Shown one piece after another: positions 1-5,367 of a stretch of 5,603 bases of DNA (within the stretch, counting starts at the first letter, position 1; each line of letters opens with the position of its first letter). The notes under the pieces are model-generated. The model ran no database searches and was not told where the DNA came from. It saw only the letters and a list, made by a program, of their open reading frames with translations. The translations under genes and the position numbers were made by a program. Origin of the DNA: T1SED10-198M sp003554345 [NCBI: Candidatus Sumerlaeota bacterium] (GTDB lineage: Bacteria > Sumerlaeota > T1SED10-198M); contig PWGE01000102.1 of the NCBI GenBank assembly GCA_003554345.1, positions 1 to 5,603 of the forward strand, given 5' to 3'.

Positions 1-1
1 A

Positions 2-1855
2 ATGTTTGGAAATCCACGTCAGTATTTCTGGCTGGTTCCTCAGCTTGGCGGTAATTATAATGAGGTAAACGGAGGTTTTTTCACCTTTTCATTGCTGGTG
101 ATGGTTATTCCCGGTCTGCTGACAGCCGGTAAACGATATCGACCATTGTCTTTGAGTGCTTTTGGTGTGATGCTCCTGTGTTTTGCTTTTGCATATCCGG
201 TCCCCTTCTTTCATTCTTTTCTCAATTCTCTGCCTCTCTTTGAAGTGGGAGCGAACACCCGCCTGATATACGGTGTGGCTTTTATGGGTATTATACTCGG
301 AGTGCTTGGCTGGAAACATATTTTAGAAAATCTCACAGGAAAGTGGATATTCTATGTTACTCTGGGCGTTCTCATTCTTATATTCGCGGGTAGTGGGATC
401 TATGTTGTGCGAAACACTCTTTTTCCTGAATATGTGGACTGGGGACAACAGGTTTTTATACTCCAGGGGATACGACTGCTGATTATTGCCCTCTTTCTTG
501 TTATTCTCTGCAGGGTGCGTTGTTCTGTCGGACTGAAAAAGGTTTTCCTGGCCGTGGCGGTGTTTTTTGAAGTAGCTCTCCTGTTTCAGGGATATAATCC
601 CATTATTCAGCATACATACTTTTATCCTTCCGGTGAAACTACCCGTCAGGGCAGAAGAGCAGGGTTAAATCGAATTATGTTCCCGGGAAATAGTATGCCG
701 GCCAATACCTCTACCTATTATGGACTGTATGATATCCGCAATTATGATGCAATGAATCTGAAACGGACCATTGAAACAAGTCAGATGTACAGGCATATCC
801 TGGGAGCATGGGATGATTACTATACGGTCGGCTCTCCTTTTTTTAATTTTTTGGGAGCCCAGTTTGCTGTGGTACCTCATAAAGACATTATGAAGTATGA
901 CTACTTTCCTGCACAGATGCCTCAAAAAAGCTATGAGGTTTCCTATAACACTGTTATGACCCAACCACTGGTAACTGTAAGAGAAAATCCGACTTCAGTT
1001 ATGTTGCATCTTCATGCCCCGGGGGTGAGTGAAGAGGCTCCTCTGCTGGTAGGTATTACCCCCTGCCTGGAGGAACCTGACTATCTGGTGCTCAATAGAT
1101 ATGAATCTCCGCGGGAGGGGTCTTTAAAAGTGGAAATACCATCCGATATAGAACTGAAACAAGGCAAGAAATATTTCCTGCAACTCAAGGTGGATTTTGC
1201 CTCTGAAGAGAGCTTTGAAATATCCTCCATGCATTACAACCATGCTTCGCCGGCATTTACTGAAAAAGAGGAGTTGCCCCATCCTCTCTGGTATGAGATA
1301 CGTTATGATGATAATCGCTATGTGCTGGAAAATGAGATGGAAGGTCTTTACTGGTACAGGAATACCCAAGTTTTACCCAGAGCTTTTCTTACCAACCAGA
1401 TTCGCCTGAGTGATGAGACTATACTGGATGATATGGCACGCTCCAGCATGAGTTACGACAATCCGGAGGTATTCATTGAGCAAAATCGTCTGTCCGGGGA
1501 AAAGGCCGTACGACTAGAAGAATTGTCCCGCGAGGACCCTTTCATGAAAGATGTCGAAATAACAGAATATGAGTCGAACAGGGTTACTATACCTGTTAAG
1601 GCTCCTCAAGCCGGGTTATTGGTGCTCAGCGATAGCTGGTATCCAGGCTGGCAGGTATTGGTAGACGGTGAACGAAAAAATATTATACGAACAAATTACA
1701 ACTTTCGGGGAGTGAAACTGGAACCGGGAGAGTTTGTGGTCGAGTTCAAATACCGGCCGTGGAGTTTTTATGGAGGGGTGTTCCTTACTTTATTATGTAT
1801 GGCGGGTGGATTACTCGTACTATACTCTCAAAAACGAATGGAAAAAAAGGAATGA
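2..1855 (+). CDS. YfhO-family multi-pass membrane protein, C-terminal part (5' end outside window)
   Basis: The visible 617 residues are the C-terminal part of a large membrane protein. The ATG at base 2 is almost certainly internal: FGNP followed by a tryptophan resembles a periplasmic loop seen mid-protein in YfhO homologues, which usually exceed 800 residues. Six hydrophobic segments are visible at about residues 26-44, 50-69, 88-105, 114-135, 151-171 and 178-197. A long soluble, presumably extracytoplasmic, region follows, then a last membrane helix at about 589-610 and a basic tail. YfhO-like landmarks include STYYGLYDIRNYDAM (237-251), FNFLGAQFAVVP (281-292) and, near the end, WYPGWQVLVDGE with a following NFRGVKLEPG stretch. 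Characterised relatives are GT-C-fold proteins linked to glycosylation of cell-envelope polymers; the substrate here cannot be read from sequence. It ends 21 nt before the tRNA, whose promoter overlaps its last codons. Family assignment is fairly sure; function is inferred. Confidence 0.85.
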   Translation: MFGNPRQYFWLVPQLGGNYNEVNGGFFTFSLLVMVIPGLLTAGKRYRPLSLSAFGVMLLCFAFAYPVPFFHSFLNSLPLFEVGANTRLIYGVAFMGIILGVLGWKHILENLTGKWIFYVTLGVLILIFAGSGIYVVRNTLFPEYVDWGQQVFILQGIRLLIIALFLVILCRVRCSVGLKKVFLAVAVFFEVALLFQGYNPIIQHTYFYPSGETTRQGRRAGLNRIMFPGNSMPANTSTYYGLYDIRNYDAMNLKRTIETSQMYRHILGAWDDYYTVGSPFFNFLGAQFAVVPHKDIMKYDYFPAQMPQKSYEVSYNTVMTQPLVTVRENPTSVMLHLHAPGVSEEAPLLVGITPCLEEPDYLVLNRYESPREGSLKVEIPSDIELKQGKKYFLQLKVDFASEESFEISSMHYNHASPAFTEKEELPHPLWYEIRYDDNRYVLENEMEGLYWYRNTQVLPRAFLTNQIRLSDETILDDMARSSMSYDNPEVFIEQNRLSGEKAVRLEELSREDPFMKDVEITEYESNRVTIPVKAPQAGLLVLSDSWYPGWQVLVDGERKNIIRTNYNFRGVKLEPGEFVVEFKYRPWSFYGGVFLTLLCMAGGLLVLYSQKRMEKKE

Positions 1856-1866
1856 ACTGATATAAT
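1839..1866 (+). promoter_or_regulatory. Sigma70-type extended -10 promoter for tRNA-Pro and folD
   Basis: TGATATAAT at 1858-1866 is a perfect extended -10 element (TGn plus TATAAT). A weak -35-like TGGAAA lies at 1839-1844, matching TTGACA at four of six positions with a 16-nt spacer; an extended -10 often tolerates a poor -35. Initiation about seven bases downstream (near 1873) would leave only about four nucleotides before the mature tRNA 5' end. The element begins just after the stop codon of the upstream membrane-protein gene, and its -35 lies inside that gene's final codons. The motif match is seen directly; activity is inferred. Confidence 0.6.
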
Positions 1867-1876
1867 AGAAAAAAAT

Positions 1877-1949
1877 CGGGGCGTAGCGCAGGTGGTAGCG
1901 CACTGCGTTCGGGACGCAGGAGTCGCTGGTTCGAGTCCAGTCGCCCCGA
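1877..1949 (+). tRNA. tRNA-Pro (anticodon CGG)
   Basis: A full cloverleaf folds by eye. The acceptor stem CGGGGCG (1877-1883) pairs with CGCCCCG (1942-1948). The D arm is GCGC/GCGC (1886-1889 with 1898-1901) around a GG-containing loop. The anticodon stem CTGCG/CGCAG (1903-1907 with 1915-1919) closes the loop TTCGGGA, giving anticodon CGG at 1910-1912, which reads CCG proline codons. The T arm is 1925-1929 with 1937-1941 (one G-U pair) around the TTCGAGT loop. The C1-G72 pair and discriminator A73 (1949) are the known identity features of bacterial tRNA-Pro. The 3' CCA is not encoded (TAT follows), so it must be added by CCA-adding enzyme. folD starts 24 nt after the mature 3' end. Confidence 0.96.
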
Positions 1950-1960
1950 TATTTTGGTTG

Positions 1961-1966
1961 AAGGGG
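1961..1966 (+). promoter_or_regulatory. Ribosome binding site of folD
   Basis: AAGGGG lies seven bases before the ATG at 1974. It fits within the 24-nt spacer left after tRNA processing, so the processed mRNA would keep only a very short leader. It supports the ATG at 1974 as the start. Confidence 0.6.
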
Positions 1967-1973
1967 TCTCAGT

Positions 1974-2861
1974 ATGGCAGAACTTTTAAAGGGAAAAGAA
2001 GTACGGGAGAAGATTCTGGCACAGGTGGAAAAGGATGTGCAGCGGGCTAAAAAGACTCAGGGAGTAGTGCCCGGCTTAAAAGTGCTTCTGGTAGGAGATG
2101 ATCCTGCTTCGGAGGTCTATGTAAGAAATAAAGCCCGGGCTTGTGAAAGGATAGGTTTCCATTCTGAGATAGAACATCTGCCTTCTTCTGTTTCCCAGGA
2201 AAAGGTTCTTCAGCAGATAGATGATTGTAATCAGGATGATTCCATTCATGGACTTCTGGTACAGTTACCCCTGCCCGACCATATTAATGAAGACAGAATT
2301 ATTCAGTCTATTCATCCCCTCAAGGATGTAGACGGTTTTCATCCCGAAAATGTGGGACGTCTTTGTATCGGTACGCCGAGATTTGTTCCATGTACGGCGT
2401 TGGGTATTATAGAAATTCTTAAATATCATGACATTGAAATAGAGGGGAAAGATGTGGTTATTCTGGGAAGAAGCAACCTCGTTGGCAAACCTTTACTGAA
2501 CTTACTTATCCAGAAACGACCCTATGCCAATGCCACTGTGACCCTCTGTCATTCCCGTACCCGAAATCTTGCTGAAAAGTGTCGTCAGGCTGATATCCTG
2601 GTAGCGGCAATCGGGAAGCCGGAATTTGTAGACGGTTCCATGGTAAAAGAGGATTCCGTTATAATAGATGTGGGTATCAACAGGGTCGAAGATAGCAGCC
2701 GGGAAAAAGGATATCGCCTTGTAGGAGATGTGAAGTTTGCAGATATTGAAGAAAAGGTGCAGGCGATAACACCGGTACCGGGTGGTGTTGGACCCATGAC
2801 GATAGCTTCTCTTATGATGAATACCTGGCAGGCTTTTAAGCTTCAGACCGGTCTGGAATAA
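1974..2861 (+). CDS. folD: FolD, bifunctional 5,10-methylene-THF dehydrogenase / methenyl-THF cyclohydrolase
   Basis: This cytosolic enzyme interconverts 5,10-methylene-, 5,10-methenyl- and 10-formyl-tetrahydrofolate using NADP(H), feeding purine, formyl-Met and one-carbon metabolism. At 295 residues it is full length for FolD (about 280-300). The catalytic N-domain shows the YVRNK motif (49-53) with the catalytic Tyr49 and Lys53, followed by VQLPLP (96-101) and KDVDGFHP (117-124). The Rossmann NADP-binding domain carries GRSNLVGKP (165-173), TLCHSRT (190-196) and AAIGKP (211-216). The C-terminal signature PVPGGVGPMT is at 267-276. All expected catalytic residues are present, so it should be active. 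The ATG start has AAGGGG at good spacing and the N-terminus aligns with family starts. It is probably cotranscribed with the tRNA-Pro upstream. Its TAA stop directly abuts the stop codon of the convergent mcsB. Confidence 0.97.
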   Translation: MAELLKGKEVREKILAQVEKDVQRAKKTQGVVPGLKVLLVGDDPASEVYVRNKARACERIGFHSEIEHLPSSVSQEKVLQQIDDCNQDDSIHGLLVQLPLPDHINEDRIIQSIHPLKDVDGFHPENVGRLCIGTPRFVPCTALGIIEILKYHDIEIEGKDVVILGRSNLVGKPLLNLLIQKRPYANATVTLCHSRTRNLAEKCRQADILVAAIGKPEFVDGSMVKEDSVIIDVGINRVEDSSREKGYRLVGDVKFADIEEKVQAITPVPGGVGPMTIASLMMNTWQAFKLQTGLE

Positions 2862-3938
2862 TCACTCTTCTGTTTCTTCGGGACCTTTCCCAATTGCTTC
2901 TTCCAGGTACTGGCTTATAACCTGGGAACGCAAAAAGTTGATATCTTCCTTTTTATCAGAAGTCAATAATTCAAGATGTCCCGGTTTGCCAAGACAGAGG
3001 CAGGTATTTATATCAGATATTCTCAGGGAGGGAAAAAGTTCCTGTTCAATTCCTGTACGAATGTTTAAGAGATGGGTGATCATTTCTTTAAAAGAAAGGA
3101 GACAGGAGGAGCGCAGGACAGCTAATGAGCGTAATAATGGATCATAATGGGATAAAAAGTCAGATTCAAAGGCCTGCAGACGAGCCCTTTTTTCCTGAAC
3201 TTTCAATGAAGAAACGGCCTCTTCCATGAGGGTGATAATTTCAGATTCTTTCATGCCAAGGGTATGGGCATTTTCCACCACGTAGAGTCCGGGATAGCAA
3301 ACCTGGTTCCAGTAAAACGGAACAAGTTTAATGCCGCTTCCCAGAAATTTATGGCAAAGAGTGTTATAGTTTACTTTTCGCATCAAAAAGGGAAGATGCA
3401 TGACAATGCGAAATTTAAGGGCTGTTCCCAGTTCCGAGTAGCGGCTGGAAAAATAGCCGTAGCGTGGATGATAAGCATACGGGAATTTTTTTTCCAGGAA
3501 ACGCTCGACGGCCAGAAGTTGTAAAAATGCCGCCTCAAGATTATCTTTGATTTCCAGGTTGAAAAAGGAAAAATGGTTCTCATGGAGTAGAAAAAGGAGG
3601 GTGTTATCCAGTGGTGAAAAGTATAGCTTTTTACGGTAAATATTCTGGAGAAAAGAAGAGGGTAGCAAGAAAAGTTCATTCAGAAGTGTCAGAAAATTAT
3701 TATCAGATTCCTTGCAGGAAAGATGATTCCAGCTGGAAAAGAAAGGGTCCTGCGAGAAAGAAAGAGTGACCTGCCTTTTAAATTCAGTAAGGTCGGCGAG
3801 GTCCATCTTCGCTGGCAAAGGGAGATCTTCACAGTTTCTATTGCATTCAGCGTGGCAAAATAAGACAATGGGATCAGTGTCTTTTGAGGTATACCATCGA
3901 TATTGGAGAAGGAGGCTGTCAAGTTCCTTTTGATTCAC
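2862..3938 (-). CDS. mcsB: McsB-like protein arginine kinase homologue, predicted catalytically inactive
   Basis: McsB is a phosphagen-kinase-fold enzyme that phosphorylates protein arginines and tags proteins for ClpC-ClpP. This 358-residue protein matches McsB in length and order: an N-terminal W-T-S...D-IVL segment (15-26), YAYHPRYGYFSS (154-165) then GTALKFRIVMHLP (171-183), HTLGMKESEII (225-235), a QEKRARL helix (248-254) and LLNIRTGI (290-297). The active site is largely gone. SSRIRLARN of active McsB reads FCHAECNRN (27-35). The NEEDHxR segment reads HENHFS (119-124), keeping one Glu and the His but losing the Arg. The catalytic Cys position (C167 in B. subtilis, from memory) is Arg166, and the catalytic Glu of YGEGS (E212) is Asn211 in YWNQV. 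Translation starts at GTG with AAGAGG upstream, overlapping mcsA by 20 nt. The open, full-length frame argues for retained function, perhaps as an adaptor. Homology is confident; inactivity is inferred by manual alignment. Confidence 0.85.
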   Translation of the reverse strand: MNQKELDSLLLQYRWYTSKDTDPIVLFCHAECNRNCEDLPLPAKMDLADLTEFKRQVTLSFSQDPFFSSWNHLSCKESDNNFLTLLNELFLLPSSFLQNIYRKKLYFSPLDNTLLFLLHENHFSFFNLEIKDNLEAAFLQLLAVERFLEKKFPYAYHPRYGYFSSRYSELGTALKFRIVMHLPFLMRKVNYNTLCHKFLGSGIKLVPFYWNQVCYPGLYVVENAHTLGMKESEIITLMEEAVSSLKVQEKRARLQAFESDFLSHYDPLLRSLAVLRSSCLLSFKEMITHLLNIRTGIEQELFPSLRISDINTCLCLGKPGHLELLTSDKKEDINFLRSQVISQYLEEAIGKGPEETEE

Positions 3939-4482
3939 CGTTTGCCTCTTTTTCTATTTCCTTTTCCAGTTTAATGAGATGGTTTTTTATTTTTCCAGCA
4001 CGATTATAATCTTCCGCCCTTACAGATTCCTGAAGAAGTGTTTTCAAAAGATAGAGTTTTTGATACTTTTTATAGAGTGTTTCATTTTGGGAGGGAAGCA
4101 TTCCCCGGTGAAAATTCATCTTCTGTGAGGAAGAGAAGACTTTGTCCAGGAGAGATTCGAAATAATGCAGGCATTTCAGACATCCAAATCTACCGGAAGT
4201 CAAAACCTGCATAAAAGAGTGGAGGCAGTGAGGGCAGGTTATACGGTCAAATTCTGATGTGAAGTTTCTCCCGCTGCTTTCAGAAAGCTGATTCCCACCC
4301 AGCATATTCCTGAATATGTCCTGCAGATAACCGGATTCTTCATTTTGAAGGTAAATATTATAACGTTTATAACAACGGCGGCAGAGAAAAACACTTTGAA
4401 ACTTTGAAGGAGTGCGTATTAAGATTTTTACAACAACATTGCCTTTATGGCACTGATAACACTCCTGGTCGTCAAAGTTCAT
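3919..4482 (-). CDS. mcsA: McsA-like zinc-finger and UVR-motif protein, activator/partner of McsB
   Basis: McsA binds zinc through CxxC motifs and activates the McsB arginine kinase in the CtsR/ClpC system of Firmicutes. This 187-residue protein has four CxxC pairs: C8/C11, C34/C37, C83/C86 and C101/C104. The second block, CPHCLHSF followed by RFGCLKC, is strongly McsA-like. After an HRGMLPS stretch (125-131, compare HxGKxP in McsA) comes a helical UVR motif at about 141-176 (LLQESVRAEDYNRAGKIKNH core), also found in UvrB and ClpC. All metal ligands are intact, unlike the partner's active site. The ATG lies within the last codons of the full-length ilvE frame (11-nt overlap) and has only a weak GGA-type ribosome site about eight bases upstream, suggesting coupling to ilvE translation. 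It overlaps the GTG of mcsB by 20 nt. Some genomes annotate such proteins only as UvrB/UvrC motif-containing. Confidence 0.9.
   Translation of the reverse strand: MNFDDQECYQCHKGNVVVKILIRTPSKFQSVFLCRRCYKRYNIYLQNEESGYLQDIFRNMLGGNQLSESSGRNFTSEFDRITCPHCLHSFMQVLTSGRFGCLKCLHYFESLLDKVFSSSQKMNFHRGMLPSQNETLYKKYQKLYLLKTLLQESVRAEDYNRAGKIKNHLIKLEKEIEKEANGESKGT
3945..3950 (-). promoter_or_regulatory. Ribosome binding site deciding the GTG start of mcsB
   Basis: On the minus strand AAGAGG lies six bases before the GTG at 3938-3936. The next in-frame ATG is residue 45, after the segment homologous to the McsB N-terminus, so the GTG is preferred. The site sits inside the end of mcsA, so mcsB initiation is likely coupled to mcsA translation. 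Confidence 0.55.
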
Positions 4483-4663
4483 ATTTTGTTCCGAGTTCCG
4501 TGGTTATTTTCTGGAACTCCTTGATCAATGATCTGGTATGAGGGCCGGGAGAGCCATCGGCAATAGGACGTGCATCGACCTTCACCACAGGAATAACTTC
4601 AGCAGCAGTGCCCGTGAGAAAGCATTCGTCTGCGGTATAGATGTCAAAAAGGGTCAGAGGTCT
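4472..4663 (-). pseudogene. ilvE: Severed C-terminal part of ilvE, same frame, after the TAA
   Basis: Directly after the TAA the frame stays open for 63 codons and ends at TGA (4472-4474). It reads RPLTLFDIYTADECFLTGTA, then AEVIPVVKVDARPIADGSPG, then PHTRSLIKEFQKITTELGTKYEL. This is the standard C-terminus of class IV branched-chain aminotransferases, with the TGTAAE loop that holds the PLP phosphate. Adding it gives a protein of about 292 residues, the normal family length. There is no frameshift: the codon boundary is unbroken and only one codon is a stop. The family usually has an acidic residue just before R-P-L here, so GAA to TAA is a plausible single change. No own start codon or ribosome site is apparent. 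The final 11 nt overlap the start of mcsA. Confidence 0.85.
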
Positions 4664-5350
4664 TTATGCTACCCTGTAACCTTTTTCCCGGGCCAGTTCT
4701 ATTACCGAATCCCGGGTAATTCCTTTTAAAATGCCGGTATGTTCAGGGGGAGTAATGAGCTCTTTGTTATTGAAAATGAAGATATTATCCCCTGTACATT
4801 CCAGGACGTAGCCTTCCTGTGAGAGCATAAGGGCTTCCAGGGCTCCGGCATTTTTCCCCTCAATTTTTGCCATGATATTATTGAGATAATTTAAGGTCTT
4901 GGCTTTCGTGCTGAAGGCGGCGGAGCTGAGGCGGCGGGTAGAAGCGGTCACGATATCCAATCCCTTTTCGTAAAAATCACGGGGATAAAGAGCGATCTTG
5001 TCGGCAATAATAAAAACAGTAGGTTGAGGACATTTCCAGGGTGCCAAACCCAGGTCACCCTTTCCACGGGTAATAACCAGGCGAATATAGGCATCCTTCA
5101 ACTGGTTTTTCTGAAGGGTTTGTATGACGGCTTCTTCCAGCTCATCCAGGGAAAGGGGGATGTCCAGCATGATGTATTTTGCCGAAGCTTTCAATCTTTC
5201 CAGGTGTTCTTTTAACTTGAAGACATTACAATTATAGGAGCGGATCCCTTCAAATACTCCGTCTCCGTATAAAAGCCCGTGGTCAAAAACAGAAACTGTT
5301 GCCTGTTCCTCCGGGACAAATGTGCCGTTTAAATAGATGAGTAACCCCAC
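4664..5350 (-). CDS. ilvE: Branched-chain amino acid aminotransferase (class IV), cut short by an in-frame TAA
   Basis: IlvE transfers the amino group between glutamate and branched-chain 2-oxo acids using PLP in the cytosol. The 228 residues before the stop carry class IV landmarks: FDHGLLYGDGVFEGIR (22-37), the PLP-lysine segment KTLNYLNNIMAKIE (Lys151), the glutamate contacting the PLP nitrogen in YVLECTGDNIF (Glu184) and GITRDSVIELA (210-220). Family members run to about 290 residues, and the missing end holds the TGTA phosphate-binding loop. That end is still encoded in the same frame after the TAA at 4664-4666. The start is GTG with AGGAGG six bases upstream (5357-5362). It lies 17 nt after the ABC-ATPase gene, hence the same operon. 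As read, the product should fold poorly or lack activity unless the TAA is an error or is read through. A D-amino-acid or aminodeoxychorismate-lyase relative is less likely given the DGVFEGIR and LNYLNN motifs. Confidence 0.88.
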   Translation of the reverse strand: MGLLIYLNGTFVPEEQATVSVFDHGLLYGDGVFEGIRSYNCNVFKLKEHLERLKASAKYIMLDIPLSLDELEEAVIQTLQKNQLKDAYIRLVITRGKGDLGLAPWKCPQPTVFIIADKIALYPRDFYEKGLDIVTASTRRLSSAAFSTKAKTLNYLNNIMAKIEGKNAGALEALMLSQEGYVLECTGDNIFIFNNKELITPPEHTGILKGITRDSVIELAREKGYRVA

Positions 5351-5356
5351 TTTCAG

Positions 5357-5362
5357 CCTCCT
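5357..5362 (-). promoter_or_regulatory. Ribosome binding site deciding the GTG start of ilvE
   Basis: AGGAGG on the minus strand lies six bases before the GTG at 5350-5348, inside the 17-nt gap after the ABC-ATPase stop codon. It supports GTG initiation; the resulting N-terminus (LIYLNGTFVPEEQA) matches class IV aminotransferase starts. Confidence 0.7.
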
Positions 5363-5367
5363 CTGTT

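Noticed and set aside
2-4. ATG at the left edge as the true start of the YfhO-like gene
   Set aside because: The protein is too short for the family and begins in a loop found mid-protein in homologues; the frame is simply cut by the window.
2844-2855. Perfect palindrome CAGACCGGTCTG as a terminator for folD or mcsB
   Set aside because: It has no unpaired loop unless the stem is cut to four pairs, and no T-run follows on either strand; it also encodes normal FolD C-terminal residues.
3264-3524. Plus-strand open frame opposite mcsB
   Set aside because: No ribosome site or motif is apparent, and the minus strand encodes a full-length McsB homologue.
4664-4666. TAA reassigned to a sense codon in this organism
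   Set aside because: folD and the ABC ATPase both end with TAA at the expected family length, so TAA works as a stop here.
4640-4680. Frameshift in ilvE
   Set aside because: Codon-by-codon reading shows the conserved C-terminus continues in the same frame after the TAA; only a substitution is needed, not an indel.
4538-4729. Small plus-strand reading frame of 63 codons
   Set aside because: It lies opposite the ilvE C-terminus, which matches its family; the plus-strand peptide has no recognisable features and is an antisense shadow.
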